Counted from the first letter of the stretch, positions 1 to 9,162 are shown. The stretch is DNA of 64,000 bases from Olivibacter oleidegradans (GCF_042432805.1 NZ_JBHLWO010000002.1:2170001-2234000); one strand, 5' to 3'. A program made the numbers and translations. The notes: generated by a model from the sequence alone, not told the origin.

Positions 1-728
1 GTTTTATTACCGAAAATATACAGTAACGGGATCCCTTATTACTTATGCTGTGGGCGTTCAATCGGTGATCCGCTTAGATTGTATGTCGTGCCGGAACAAC
101 CGAATTTCAGTCCAATGCAGAGGGACAAAGGTTACAGATTGGGCGATCTGATCCAATTAAATGGTAATTCATTTATTTTCAAAAATAGTTTGAGTCACGG
201 CAGGATAATACGTTTGGAAGGAAAAGGCCTAGGCGCCATTCAGATCGGTCAACAGCAGCCCGGATACGCAGATGTAACCCGCGCAGATATCGATACGAAA
301 TCTGTGAGAAATCAAGTAGGTTTTATCGCCCCAACGGTAGCAGGTACAAATTAATCGATAACAAAAAGATCAATACCGATAGCCTCAGGGACCGCTGGGT
401 TTTTATCGACTTCTGGAGCACTACCTGCGGCCCATGCATAGAGGAGTTTCCAAATCTGAAAAAGCTGTACGGAACGGTGGATAAAAGCAGGGTTGAGTTC
501 ATTGCTGTGGTTGATGAGCGTCGTGGAGCTAGCCTTCAGGAATTGATGAGGAAACATGAACTTCCCTGGCCTACACTTAAGATGGGAACCGGCACAACCA
601 TGGAAGGCTATGACATTTATTCTTACCCTACCACTGTACTGATTGATCCAAAGGGTAAAATTGTACGAAAGGATATACGCGGGGAAGAACTAAATAATGT
701 ATTTCAGGATTTGCAACTGTTGCAATAA
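1..728 (+). pseudogene. Frameshifted TlpA-like thiol-disulfide protein, 5' end off the window
   Basis: The reading frame is open from base 1 to a stop at 352, and the matching continuation lies one frame away, from about 351 to 728. The second part carries a thioredoxin-fold active site, FWSTTCGPC, encoded near 411-440, then FIAVVDERR and the cis-proline segment YSYPTTVLIDPKGKIV. The first part ends GFIAPTVAGTN, the usual entry into an AhpC/TSA-type domain. Joining them needs one extra base near 350, in a run AAATTAATC. A second shift near 60-80 is possible, because another frame reads YTVTGSLITYAVGV, like the N-terminal DUF4369-type domain of Bacteroidota TlpA proteins. Intact members are periplasmic or membrane-attached disulfide oxidoreductases. 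This is either a true pseudogene or a sequencing error. Confidence 0.72.
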
Positions 729-849
729 TTGGATTTTAGAGGCGTACTTCGTACGCCATACGTTCCTCCCTGCCTACCAGCATGCAGATTTAATTTCGAT
801 GTTTCTTGATAAATAATGCTCTTCTAGAAGTTTTTGCAGAACTAAGATA

Positions 850-1221
850 TTAGAGGATTTCTAAGTTCTCAATGCGCTTGAAATGTTTTTTGTTCAGTGT
901 AACAATCGGCATTTCATGAACCAAACAGGTAGCAGCGATAAAAATGTCTCTAAATTCAATCATCTTATTCTTTAGTCTTAACTCATGATATAACTGAGCC
1001 GCCTTTTGTGCTACCGAATCTGTAAAGGGAAGTACAGTAAAGTATGCCGTGATAGCTTCCACATCTCTTATTTTATCGCTCGTAGTAGCTCCCATATAGA
1101 GTTCATACAGCGTAACAGCCGAGGTATAAAGACCATTATCCGCAGAGATCTTATACAGTGTGGTTGATAGTTTATCTTTTGCCCGCAAGTGTTCGATAAA
1201 AACTCCTGTATCAACTACCAT
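850..1221 (-). CDS. PIN-domain toxin, VapC family
   Basis: This 123-residue protein has the layout of a VapC ribonuclease, an Mg-dependent PIN-fold enzyme that cleaves RNA when its antitoxin is lost. The start reads MVVDTGVFIE with the first acidic metal ligand at D4. E40 lies in SAVTLYELYMG and D92 in EFRDIFIAATC. The last conserved position is N110 in IVTLNKKHF, where many members have Asp or Asn. The length is typical. Its start overlaps the end of the upstream small gene by 7 bases, the usual translational coupling of antitoxin-toxin pairs. The RNA target cannot be predicted. Confidence 0.85.
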   Translation of the reverse strand: MVVDTGVFIEHLRAKDKLSTTLYKISADNGLYTSAVTLYELYMGATTSDKIRDVEAITAYFTVLPFTDSVAQKAAQLYHELRLKNKMIEFRDIFIAATCLVHEMPIVTLNKKHFKRIENLEIL

Positions 1222-1430
1222 TGCTGTGGTTTTAAACTATCAAAAGCCTTTTTGCTCTCCTCAAAAATTTTCAAATCGTCATCAGACCATACGGACACCT
1301 CTGCCAGCTTCGATTTCGCCTCTGCCACATCTGTTCTTTTTTCCTGCTGAATAACTACTCCTAGTTCTTTCAGAATCTGCTTTACTAAAGCAGTTTTATT
1401 TTCCGGTATATTGATAGTCAACTTCTCCAT
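1215..1430 (-). CDS. Antitoxin of the VapBC-like pair
   Basis: This 71-residue acidic protein is encoded immediately before the PIN toxin and overlaps it by 7 bases. The N-terminus, MEKLTINIPENKTALVKQIL, has the beta-strand-then-helix look of short ribbon-helix-helix or Phd-like antitoxins. The C-terminal half is helical and ends in a tryptophan, a plausible toxin-wrapping tail. Function is assigned mainly from position and size. VapB-type antitoxins usually repress their own operon, so the region upstream of 1430 probably contains the operator, but no clear palindrome was seen. Confidence 0.72.
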   Translation of the reverse strand: MEKLTINIPENKTALVKQILKELGVVIQQEKRTDVAEAKSKLAEVSVWSDDDLKIFEESKKAFDSLKPQQW

Positions 1431-1796
1431 ATTACAAATTTACTAAAAACATGAGATTTGAAGAAATCGTTAATACGCATGCTTTCCTATATCAAAATGA
1501 TAAGCTGACAAAACCAGGTATCTTGCCCATGCGCTACATATCAATACTATAGAGAAAACAATTAATAAAAAGAGAGTCCTGCAAATAATAGCACAGAAGA
1601 TCATTAAGGAACTTCAATACTAAATACTGCCATATAATGAGTAATTACTACGCTTCAATTGTTCGAAGGTAGAAACACAAAAAAATTACGCACGTTTTAT
1701 CTATTGACGTAAAGATTACATCTGTTAGTGACTATACGAACTTGTTTGGATTTAGACATGCTGCAGACCTATTGGTTTTGATTACCCCTAATGTAG
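1431..1796. other. Intergenic stretch without a supported gene
   Basis: The bases between the antitoxin and the MocR promoter are AT-rich. The longest suggestive reading is a plus-strand open stretch of 39 codons (1504-1623) that ends like a helical C-terminus but has no start, signal or recognised match. It could be a gene remnant. Nothing here is called as functional. Confidence 0.4.
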
Positions 1797-1826
1797 TTGA
1801 TTATGCCTTAAATCATGATACTTTTA
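1797..1826 (+). promoter_or_regulatory. Candidate Bacteroidota-type promoter of the MocR gene
   Basis: TTG at 1797-1799 is followed after 19 bases by TACTTTTA at 1819-1826, close to the Bacteroidota primary-sigma consensus TTG-N19/20-TAnnTTTG (the last base differs). Transcription would start near 1833, about 60 bases before the MocR start codon. The leader would then contain the 47-base conserved block at 1838-1884. Confidence 0.5.
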
Positions 1827-1837
1827 GATAGAAACAA

Positions 1838-1884
1838 AATTTTTCCGTAAATTATGTTCCATTATTTTGTGCGTCGAGCACACA
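1838..1884 (+). repeat. 47-base conserved leader block, copy A
   Basis: This block begins AATTTTTCCGTAAATTATG and ends GCGTCGAGCACACA. It recurs at 14304-14350 with about six mismatches. Both copies contain ATTAT-N5-ATTAT, a direct repeat with a 10-base period. MocR/PdxR-type regulators are known to bind direct repeats near their own promoter, so an operator is the simplest reading. A conserved 5' leader is also possible. Confidence 0.55.
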
Positions 1885-1893
1885 CCTTGAAAT

Positions 1894-3369
1894 ATGGCAG
1901 TTCAAACATTACCCTTTAGTACCCTCATCGCTGTTGACAGACAGTCCGCAATCCCTATTTTCAGACAGGTTGCAAATAGTTTGGTGGAACTGATAAAGAA
2001 TGGAAAACTAAAACCTGGGTATCAATTACCGGCAAGTCGGGATATGGCGTCAATGCTAACATTAAACCGTACAACGGTAGTTGCTGCCTATGAAGAACTG
2101 CAGGCTCAGGGTTGGCTTGAAGCGATAGGGCGGAAAGGCAACTTCATTGCGCAGCAGTTACCGGTAATGAGCCCCAAGTCGTTCGACATGGGCACCTCAG
2201 CGAAATTTCAATCAAAGGACCAAGAGATCTTTTATCGACAGGTGGCTATTCGAAAACCAATAACCAGGCAGCTAAAACCTTACCAGCTAATGATTAATGA
2301 TGGTTATCCTGATGCCAGAATTGCACCGGTAGACCTGATCGTTGATCGGTACAAATTTTTATCAAGAAAAACGAATGTTCATGATAGGTTATTAGCTGAC
2401 GGTTCAAAGGGTAGTATATCGTTAAGAACTGAGCTTGCTCTTTTTTTGTCGAAGACCAGAGCCCTCGATATTATCCCTGAGCAAGTGCTGATTACTCATG
2501 GTGCACAATTGGCAATAGCTGTCGCGGCTGGTATGATACTCCAGCCTGGTAGTACCGTTGTTGTAGGCGACCTTAATTACGTCTTGGCAGATAGGCTTTT
2601 TGAACAGCTAGGCGCTAAGCTTATAAAAGTTAAGGTTGATCAGGATGGTATTGATGTCGATGCAATTGAAAATATCTGCAAGCAATCAACACCGAGTCTG
2701 CTTTACATCATTCCACACCACCACCACCCCACAACGGTTACGCTCAGTGCCGAAAGGCGAGTCAAACTTTTAGACATTATTCGCCGCTATCGTCTTCCTG
2801 TAATCGAAGATGATTATGACTATGATTTTCACTACGCAAGTGCCCCTATATTACCTTTAGCCAGTGCTGAACACGATGGCTACGTTCTTTACATTGGCTC
2901 AATTTCTAAAACATTGGCTCCAACTATCAGACTGGGATATTTAATTGGCAGTGAAGACTTTATATGGCAAGCATCGAAGCTAAAACAAGTTCTAGATATT
3001 CGTGGTGATGTATTATTCGAAGAATCTGTTGCCCATCTTTTCAGCATCGGCGAAATGCAAAGACATTTGAGAAGATCTGTAAAACTATACAAAAGAAGGC
3101 GGGATGAGTTCTGCGAACTATTAAATTCTTCTTTGGGAGATATTGCCAATTTCAGTACTCCTAATGGGGGTATGGCAGTTTGGACTTTATTTAATCCTGA
3201 ATACTCCATACCCCAACTCTCAGAAAGGCTTGCTACCCAAGGCATATACATGAACGATGGCAGCATCTATAAATATAAGCATGACGTCAATGGAATAAGG
3301 TTTGGCTTTGCCTCGCTGAATATGAGTGAAATGCAATCTTTCGCAAATGCACTAAAACGATCCCGATAA
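1894..3369 (+). CDS. MocR/PdxR-type regulator (GntR DNA-binding domain plus aminotransferase-like domain)
   Basis: This 491-residue fusion has a GntR winged helix at about residues 15-80 (IPIFRQVANSLVELI, then LPASRDMASMLTLNRTTVVAAYEEL) followed by a fold-type I aminotransferase domain from about 130. The PLP-binding features are visible: ITHGAQLAIAV, EDDYDYDFHY, and the lysine segment YIGSISKTLAPTIRLGY. MocR proteins sense PLP or a PLP adduct and often control vitamin B6 or amino-acid genes. No B6 biosynthesis gene is adjacent, so the target is unknown. A run of four histidines precedes the conserved proline region. The length is typical. Confidence 0.9.
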   Translation: MAVQTLPFSTLIAVDRQSAIPIFRQVANSLVELIKNGKLKPGYQLPASRDMASMLTLNRTTVVAAYEELQAQGWLEAIGRKGNFIAQQLPVMSPKSFDMGTSAKFQSKDQEIFYRQVAIRKPITRQLKPYQLMINDGYPDARIAPVDLIVDRYKFLSRKTNVHDRLLADGSKGSISLRTELALFLSKTRALDIIPEQVLITHGAQLAIAVAAGMILQPGSTVVVGDLNYVLADRLFEQLGAKLIKVKVDQDGIDVDAIENICKQSTPSLLYIIPHHHHPTTVTLSAERRVKLLDIIRRYRLPVIEDDYDYDFHYASAPILPLASAEHDGYVLYIGSISKTLAPTIRLGYLIGSEDFIWQASKLKQVLDIRGDVLFEESVAHLFSIGEMQRHLRRSVKLYKRRRDEFCELLNSSLGDIANFSTPNGGMAVWTLFNPEYSIPQLSERLATQGIYMNDGSIYKYKHDVNGIRFGFASLNMSEMQSFANALKRSR

Positions 3370-3522
3370 ACATCCCTGCAATTATATTAAGGCAATCTAA
3401 TGGAAGGCTTAGCTCTATGCTTAAAGTGGAGCCTCATTTCCGCTGAAAGCTGGAATGTCACAACCTAAACAGAAAGATTTCAATAATATAATCCGATAGA
3501 TTTTGTAAAGGTCCTCAATGTA

Positions 3523-4269
3523 TTATGATGACTTTCTTGTCCAATCATCGAACCTTATCTTACCTGGATAGAAATCGCCGGCAGGAACCAATCCTGACTT
3601 TGGCATGCTATGGAACATGTATTTGTCATCCTCGTTAGCTACCACAACTTTATCTTCACCTTTCACCTTCAAATAGTTTTCCACGAAGTTGTTCATCAAT
3701 CCGCGGTCAGGCCCTGCTATTTCAACGATCTTATTTTTAGGCTGTTCCAAAGCGAACATTACCACATAATCTACCACATCCTGCAATGCGATCGGTTGAT
3801 AGTCAATTGTTGAAACATGGACGTTCCGGCCTTCGCCCTGAACAGCGATGATGGTGCTTACATGCTCATGAAATTGTGTTGAACGGATGATAGTATAGGG
3901 TATGCCTGATTCGATTACGGCATCTTCCTGATACTTTTTTGCTTGCAGATACCCTATATGTTGTGCGCGGTCTGTTCCGACAATAGAAAGTACTAGGTGG
4001 TGCTTAATAGCTGCAAGCTTTTCAGCTCTAATTAGATGTTCAGCGGCGGTACGAAAAAAATCCAAAGCGATCTGATCATCTGGCGATTGAGAATTAGAAA
4101 GATCGATTACGATTTCAGTTCCCATCAAGGCTTTTGCCAGTCCTTCCCCCGTCAGGACATTAATGCCGGATGAGGGCGCTCCAACAATTACCTCATTACC
4201 CATACTTTCCAATTTTTTACTTACTCCTTTGCCCACAAGGCCGGTTCCTCCGATTACTAAGATTTTCAT
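3523..4269 (-). CDS. NAD(P)-binding NmrA-like / atypical SDR oxidoreductase
   Basis: This 248-residue Rossmann protein starts MKILVIGGTGLVGKGVSKKL with a GxxGxxG dinucleotide-binding motif. After VIDLSNSQSPDD it has the HHLVLSIVGTDRA strand and YLQAKKYQEDAV, then the YTIIRSTQFHEHV segment typical of NmrA-like atypical SDRs that lack the classical YxxxK. The C-terminal substrate part includes VEIAGPDRG. Family members reduce quinones or sense NAD(P) state. It converges with the MocR gene and has its own upstream region. The substrate is unknown. Confidence 0.85.
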   Translation of the reverse strand: MKILVIGGTGLVGKGVSKKLESMGNEVIVGAPSSGINVLTGEGLAKALMGTEIVIDLSNSQSPDDQIALDFFRTAAEHLIRAEKLAAIKHHLVLSIVGTDRAQHIGYLQAKKYQEDAVIESGIPYTIIRSTQFHEHVSTIIAVQGEGRNVHVSTIDYQPIALQDVVDYVVMFALEQPKNKIVEIAGPDRGLMNNFVENYLKVKGEDKVVVANEDDKYMFHSMPKSGLVPAGDFYPGKIRFDDWTRKSS

Positions 4270-4606
4270 GATTCATTTATTTAAATAAAACTTGATCAAA
4301 CAAAAACAGACGCCAATTATAAACACGAAGCTACTGCCTTGTTTATTTACAAAATACGAGATAAAACAGATAGAGATGACCATCCAATATTCAGATTTGC
4401 GACAGTCCAGCTTTTGCATTCAACTAAATAGAATAACGAAAATATCACTGGATACTACGGCCAGTTGGGAAAAGTAGTGTTATCGAAGTGATTAATGTAT
4501 AGAAAAAGACCCGACCTAATGCTTCCGACGAACCGGCTACAGTCATTTGGTTACAAGTCCAGGCAGAATTTTACTGTTGCATACTGGCCCGAATTACCTG
4601 TGCATT
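4270..4606. other. Intergenic stretch, nothing supported
   Basis: These 337 AT-rich bases lie between the NmrA-like gene (transcribed leftward, so this is its upstream side) and the 3' end of an AraC gene. It should contain the promoter of the former. No gene, strong hairpin or repeat was recognised. Confidence 0.4.
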
Positions 4607-5515
4607 TCAGTTGAAGGATTGCCTGAAATCCAATGGGCTTTGCTTCGTCTTGCTCTTGAATAATTTATTGAAAGACTGAGGATGCTCAAACCCGAGTTGG
4701 TAGGCGATCTCACTTACAGACATCTGCGTCGTAGATAATTTCTCTTTGGCCTTTTCGATCAGCTTCTCATGGATGATCTGTTGCATCGTCTGACCGGTCA
4801 GTTGTTTCAACAGGCTACTTAAATACTTAGCCGATAGGTTCAAAGCTTCAGCAAAGTATTGCACGCTTGGCAGCCCTTTAGAAAGCAGCGCTTCGTTCTT
4901 AAAATAGCTTGTTAAGATCTCTTCCACCTGATTTAAGACGTGATGGTTAGTGATCTTTCGGGTGATGAACTGACGTTGGTAAAAACGCTCGGCATACTGC
5001 AGCAAGGTCTCCAGGTTGGAGATAATAATATCTTGGCTGAATCTATCCATATTGGAATGATATTCAGTTTTAATATTTTTGACCAGGTCATTGATCACTA
5101 TTTCCTCCTTATCAGAAAGGAAAAGCGCTTCACTGGTAGCATAGCCAAAGTAATCAAAACGCTTGATCTTGACAGCAAGTGATGTGTTCCAAAGAAAGTC
5201 GGGGTGTACGAAAAGCATCCAACCTTCCAGATCAGGCGGCACACCGCTCGCTTCACCACGCAGGATCTGGCCGGGCGCCATAAAGGCCATAAGGCCTTCG
5301 TCGAAATCGTATTTCTGTTGCCCGTAATGTAAACCGTCGCAACCTCTTTTCATAGATATCACATACAAGTCGAAAACGACCGCCTCTATTCCTGTGTCAT
5401 TTTTCAGGCCTTTCAGATCCACGATGCTGATCAGCGGATGATGGGGTTTCGGTAGTCCCATTAAACGGTGTATCTCCGTTATGGAACTGATTCGGTAGGG
5501 TTTCCTGTTTGTCAT
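4607..5515 (-). CDS. AraC-family transcriptional regulator
   Basis: This 302-residue protein has an N-terminal cupin-like sensor part (about 1-185) and a C-terminal pair of helix-turn-helix motifs (about 195-300). The second carries the AraC signature VSEIAYQLGFEHPQSFNKLF followed by KTKQSPLDFR. The N-terminal start, ISSITEIHRLMGLPKPHHPL, is shared with the AraC protein at 31243-32157, so the two are paralogues. It is the last gene of a tight five-gene leftward run (SDR, DUF2147 protein, two small membrane proteins, this regulator; gaps 3-18 bases), suggesting it controls that operon. Confidence 0.9.
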   Translation of the reverse strand: MTNRKPYRISSITEIHRLMGLPKPHHPLISIVDLKGLKNDTGIEAVVFDLYVISMKRGCDGLHYGQQKYDFDEGLMAFMAPGQILRGEASGVPPDLEGWMLFVHPDFLWNTSLAVKIKRFDYFGYATSEALFLSDKEEIVINDLVKNIKTEYHSNMDRFSQDIIISNLETLLQYAERFYQRQFITRKITNHHVLNQVEEILTSYFKNEALLSKGLPSVQYFAEALNLSAKYLSSLLKQLTGQTMQQIIHEKLIEKAKEKLSTTQMSVSEIAYQLGFEHPQSFNKLFKSKTKQSPLDFRQSFN

Positions 5516-5522
5516 ACTACAT

Positions 5523-5879
5523 TTACTTAAATTTGAACGGATACTTCAGCCATATCATAATTAATGGCATAACTAAAAACGGGATTTCTATCAACGCGAT
5601 GCGGTAATTTCCTGCTCGTAGCGCCAACCCCATAATCATAACAATCAGGGCCGCATTTAGCATATTGCCCAGAAAAAAAGTGCGTGGGATGAGTAAAAGT
5701 ACGCCAACCGCTATGGCTGCACAAGCAAGATATGGAATGAACGTTTCGCTGATTTCTAAGCTTTCCATCATCTTAACGGATTCCGGATTGCTTTTGTAGT
5801 ATACGGTATCCCAGGCATGTTTAAAACTAAGCGTTACCGAAATGAGCAGCAGTGCTGCGGAAATAATGATTCTTATCAT
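5523..5879 (-). CDS. Small four-helix membrane protein, DoxX/DUF4345-like layout
   Basis: This 118-residue hydrophobic protein has four predicted membrane segments (about 3-20, 47-64, 70-88 and 92-111). The second helix begins after SETFIPYLACAAIAVGVLLL, and the last ends WLKYPFKFK. The arrangement resembles DoxX-like or DUF4345 small inner-membrane proteins, but no decisive motif is seen. It lies 7 bases before the AraC gene and 3 bases after the previous small gene, so it is almost certainly co-transcribed with the SDR unit. Confidence 0.72.
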   Translation of the reverse strand: MIRIIISAALLLISVTLSFKHAWDTVYYKSNPESVKMMESLEISETFIPYLACAAIAVGVLLLIPRTFFLGNMLNAALIVMIMGLALRAGNYRIALIEIPFLVMPLIMIWLKYPFKFK

Positions 5880-5882
5880 AGT

Positions 5883-6080
5883 TTAGTTGAGGACAAAAGT
5901 GTTCATGATGTAACCTCCGATTATCGCTATCGGCACACCGATCATTGCACTTGTTAAAGCTTTTCTAGCCTTATTTGGATGTGCCTTTCTGTGTCTGAAA
6001 TATAGGAAAAATCCTATAGGGGGAAGGGCATTGGAAGCGACAAACCAAAACCTAGACAGCCTGTCTTTATTATCTTTCAT
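5883..6080 (-). CDS. Small membrane protein of unknown function
   Basis: This 65-residue protein starts MKDNKDRLSRFWFVASNALP. It has two likely membrane helices (about 11-27 and 43-62) around a basic loop, RHRKAHPNKARKAL. It sits between the DUF2147 gene (18-base gap) and the DoxX-like gene (3-base gap). Its only support is the operon position and clean membrane topology. No family was recognised. Confidence 0.62.
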   Translation of the reverse strand: MKDNKDRLSRFWFVASNALPPIGFFLYFRHRKAHPNKARKALTSAMIGVPIAIIGGYIMNTFVLN

Positions 6081-6098
6081 GAGCGTTGTTTTTATAGT

Positions 6099-6533
6099 TT
6101 ACTGAACTCTTTTCCATTTAAATGATTTGCCCATCAATGGGACACCTTTGTAACCCCGGGTTTCCAGGTCATTAGGGCCTTTCAGTTTACCTTTGAGACC
6201 ATACGTGTTGCCATCCTGTACGCTATACAAGGTACCATCCACGTATTCGCCGTCCTTATAGACAAGGCCGGTGATATGCGTCAAACCTTGCACAGACCTG
6301 CTCCGGAGTTTTTCATTCGGATTTTTAACGTCCTTCTTTGATGTTTTGCCATCTGCTTCGAACATCTCTTTCGACCATAAAAGTTTGGCGGAATAGGTGC
6401 TGCCCGCTTTGAATACCTCGATCTTGTAATCATCACATTGCCACACCCCTGTGATCCGGTCAGCAGGTAATTTCTGTGCGAAAGAGGTTATTGATAACAG
6501 CAGTGCGAACACGGCTAAAATTGATTTTCTCAT
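6099..6533 (-). CDS. DUF2147-type secreted protein
   Basis: This 144-residue protein has a signal peptide (MRKSILAVFALLLSITSFAQ, cleavage near residue 19-20). The mature part starts with DRITGVWQCDDYKIEVFKAG and later has GLTHITGLVYKDGEYVDGTL and ETRGYKGVPLMGKSFKWKRV. This is the layout of DUF2147 proteins: a GxW start, a central G-x-Y/W-x-G-x-hydrophobic motif and a closing GxxxxGxxxxW. They are predicted periplasmic beta-barrel or lipocalin-like proteins of unknown role. It is second in the leftward five-gene run, 10 bases after the SDR gene. Confidence 0.85.
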   Translation of the reverse strand: MRKSILAVFALLLSITSFAQKLPADRITGVWQCDDYKIEVFKAGSTYSAKLLWSKEMFEADGKTSKKDVKNPNEKLRSRSVQGLTHITGLVYKDGEYVDGTLYSVQDGNTYGLKGKLKGPNDLETRGYKGVPLMGKSFKWKRVQ

Positions 6534-6543
6534 AGCTGATTAT

Positions 6544-7326
6544 TTATTGTTGATTATTCAGTTTTTTAAATTTTTTAAATTCCCTGTGTCCTAACTGCAT
6601 CAGTTGATTAGGCACCAGTCTGCTTAGAAATTTTATCACATTCACCAGAAATGGCTTGATCTCAGGTGTATCGTTCAGAAGTCCTTTGATGGCTACACTG
6701 ACCAGTTTATCCACATCCATCATTTGGCTTGGGTTCGGTGGCAACACCCAATCATGCTGAAGATTAGTATTCACCCCCGGAGGAACCAGTTCGAATACCT
6801 TGACACTGGTTTTGTTCAATTGAAGGCGTAGGGCTTGCGTGTACGCATGAATTCCGGCTTTTGAAGCGCTATAAACCGGAGCGGTAGAATAAGGCATAAA
6901 AGCAATGGCAGAAGAGACGTTCACAATTGCCACCGCAGGCTTTTTGATCAGGTGCGGTAAGAACTGATGAACCATCCGTATCGGTCCCGTGAGATTAATA
7001 TCGATCTCACGGGTGACGTTTTCCAAGTCTTTGCCGGCGTCCTGAACGTCAAGCAACCGCATTTCACCTGCATTGTTGATTATGATATTCAGATCAGGAT
7101 ATTGTTGCGTCACCTCCTCGTAGAGGCGCTCAATATCCAGCGGATCGCTTACATCGCTCTGAAAGACGCGTATTTTCGGGAAACGCCTTTTGGTATCATT
7201 TAAAGCTTCTTGTTTACGACCTGTAACGATGATGGTTGATCCCTGCCGGGTAAGTTGCCTGACAAGTTCCAAACCTATACCGCTGGTTCCTCCTGTGATC
7301 AGGATGGTGCTATTCTTTAAGTCCAT
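6544..7326 (-). CDS. Short-chain dehydrogenase/reductase, DltE-like
   Basis: This 260-residue classical SDR has TGGTSGIG near residues 11-18 for NAD(P) binding, INNAGEM in the central strand, NVSSAIAF with the catalytic serine, and YSASKAG with the catalytic Tyr and Lys. It is closely similar in layout to the SDR at 10527-11303 (the shared phrase MRxxxxxD after NNAG and a long C-terminal helix), pointing to duplication. It leads a tight operon ending in an AraC gene. The substrate is unknown. Confidence 0.9.
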   Translation of the reverse strand: MDLKNSTILITGGTSGIGLELVRQLTRQGSTIIVTGRKQEALNDTKRRFPKIRVFQSDVSDPLDIERLYEEVTQQYPDLNIIINNAGEMRLLDVQDAGKDLENVTREIDINLTGPIRMVHQFLPHLIKKPAVAIVNVSSAIAFMPYSTAPVYSASKAGIHAYTQALRLQLNKTSVKVFELVPPGVNTNLQHDWVLPPNPSQMMDVDKLVSVAIKGLLNDTPEIKPFLVNVIKFLSRLVPNQLMQLGHREFKKFKKLNNQQ

Positions 7327-7458
7327 ATTTTCTCACTGTTGTTGATGCAAAGTTCAGCCAATATCGTTGAGCAGATGTATCCAAAAGTCGCGAGGTTGTA
7401 GTAAAAACACCATTTGCTTGATAGCGTAATTTCAGCGGGAACGAAATTGTCTAAAAAC

Positions 7459-8502
7459 TTACTTCTTTCGCTTCGAAAAGGGGTTAAAAGAAAATCCGAT
7501 GTTGGCGTAAGGCGCCGCGTCAGCTCTGCCTTCCCAAGTGTAATCCGTGAACGAACGGTCTTTTTCAAACGTGCGTGCGTATGGATTTATACGGACACCG
7601 GCCCGCAACGAAAGGGTGATGCTTCCCGGTAAAATGTGCTCATAAAGCAGTCCCGTGTTCACGTCAACCTGGCGATACTGATAGGTTGTGCCGTTTTCGT
7701 CAAGATCGTTCAGAAAGAAAGTGGTTTGCGGGTCGAGTTCCCAACCTGCGGAAAGCCTGCCATTGCTAAACACTTTTTTTCGCAGGTAGGCATACCGTGG
7801 CAGAAAAACATCTGCCATCAGGCGCTCATTGAACTTATGCTCTAAAAGGAATGTTGGAATCACACGGATAAATGTACCAGGATCGGTAGTGTATAAAATT
7901 CCGACATTGATCTTCGTTCTATTGTTCGCTTTCAGAACAATAGCGCCGGTAAACAGCCCGCGAACCCTTTCCAGCGAACGTTCACTCCAATCAACATTGA
8001 CACTGCCGCTATAGATGACGGTCTTTCCAAAGAGTTTCGAGAAATAGACAACGTTCAGCCCCTCTGTATGATAATGAAGATCTCTGCTGACCGTTTGTGA
8101 TGTAGCCGTTGTGGATGTCGGGAAGTTGTACTCAGCAGAGACATATCGGTAAAAACCATTGGCCTGTACCAACCATCGGCGGTTTTGCAAAAGATTAATA
8201 TTGGCACTAGCACTCAGTTGTGACCATTTGGTAAACTCGCCATCCGGAAGATCCTGTCCTCTTAGGGTAGACGAGGAGTTGTAATTGCCGTATTGTTTGT
8301 AGTCTATGCTAAACGGTCTGCGTTCGGCAAACTTATCCGCTTCATATTCAGCGACTTTTTTGGCAAGACTATCCTGGCTCTGCGCCTTACCGGCGAGGGG
8401 CAGCATTGCAATACACGTGATTACTGTTAGCGCCTGGATATAGCCGAAAGCTGCTCCTATTGAATGACGCGCGCTAGAAATTAAAAAATTGTGATTAAAC
8501 AT
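7459..8502 (-). CDS. Predicted outer-membrane beta-barrel protein
   Basis: This 347-residue protein has an N-terminal hydrophobic segment ending near LAGKAQSQ, a likely signal peptide after a longer than usual basic stretch. The rest is alternating polar/aromatic beta strands (for example WLVQANGFYRYVSAEYN and GSITLSLRAGVRINPYA) and ends GFSFNPFSKRKK. No enzyme motif is visible. It resembles the DUF6268-type barrels of Bacteroidota, an inference from layout only. It lies between a decayed AraC gene upstream and the SDR operon downstream (132-base gap). Confidence 0.7.
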   Translation of the reverse strand: MFNHNFLISSARHSIGAAFGYIQALTVITCIAMLPLAGKAQSQDSLAKKVAEYEADKFAERRPFSIDYKQYGNYNSSSTLRGQDLPDGEFTKWSQLSASANINLLQNRRWLVQANGFYRYVSAEYNFPTSTTATSQTVSRDLHYHTEGLNVVYFSKLFGKTVIYSGSVNVDWSERSLERVRGLFTGAIVLKANNRTKINVGILYTTDPGTFIRVIPTFLLEHKFNERLMADVFLPRYAYLRKKVFSNGRLSAGWELDPQTTFFLNDLDENGTTYQYRQVDVNTGLLYEHILPGSITLSLRAGVRINPYARTFEKDRSFTDYTWEGRADAAPYANIGFSFNPFSKRKK

Positions 8503-8530
8503 AATTGCTAAGATTAATTGTATGGAACTA

Positions 8531-9094
8531 TTATTTTTTATGGCGGAGCCTGATCCTGACGAACATGTCTATGCCGCAGGTAGTCAGGCGTACGTAGCGT
8601 ACAGGTGATCTGACGATATTTGTCCTTTGCAGGTGAATTTTGATCGCAATATGGATGATCTGGAAAACGTAAGTCCGCACCAGGTCGGACTTGTAGAGAT
8701 AGTTGGATTCCATGCTACCGCATATTTTATCAAAGATCGGCGCAAGTGTCAGCACTTCTTCCTCATCCAATTCGATGCTTATGGGATTGCGCTCTTTAAA
8801 AAGATCGATGGCCTCGAAATTGCACCAAACACCTTTATCAAAAAATGCCTTTTCAAACGATGTGATATAACCCATATCCTGATCTTCCCATTCAAGATCG
8901 CTTGACCTGCAGAAGACAAGGGCCGGACGACCCGTTAAGGTGGCACTTATTTTTAGATAGATGTAAAACGTGTTTTCGTTTGGAAGCAACCTGCCCCTCC
9001 CGCTTCGACCCGATGGCCACCATTCGGCATAAAACTGATCACTTTTCATTTTTTCGAAAATATTACCAAGTATGCCAGCCCTAGGTCCAGACAA
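8531..9094 (-). pseudogene. Decayed AraC-family regulator
   Basis: The 187-codon frame keeps the middle of an AraC sensor domain: RPALVFCRSSDLEWEDQD, then YITSFEKAFF, then NYLYKSDLVRTYVFQIIH. This aligns with YAYKYDLIRNYLMELIH of the intact AraC at 11395-12324. The DNA-binding domain is missing. A neighbouring frame near 8555-8610 still reads LRTPDY, matching LRTPKDY of the intact paralogue, so a deletion plus frameshift removed the remainder. The N-terminal part is also garbled. It sits upstream of the barrel and SDR genes, the place an active AraC holds in the second copy of this unit. Confidence 0.72.
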
Positions 9095-9162
9095 TACCTA
9101 TTTACACAGCTTTACCAGCCGTTATGGCAAACGCGCAGGTTGCATGATAGTCAGTGAATATG

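Noticed and set aside
1504..1623. Plus-strand open stretch of 39 codons ending like a helical C-terminus
   Set aside because: It has no start codon, no ribosome-binding site and no recognised family; kept only as a remark in the intergenic entry.
2889..3266. A 125-codon minus-strand frame inside the MocR gene
   Set aside because: It is fully contained in a clear gene on the other strand and shows no domain of its own.
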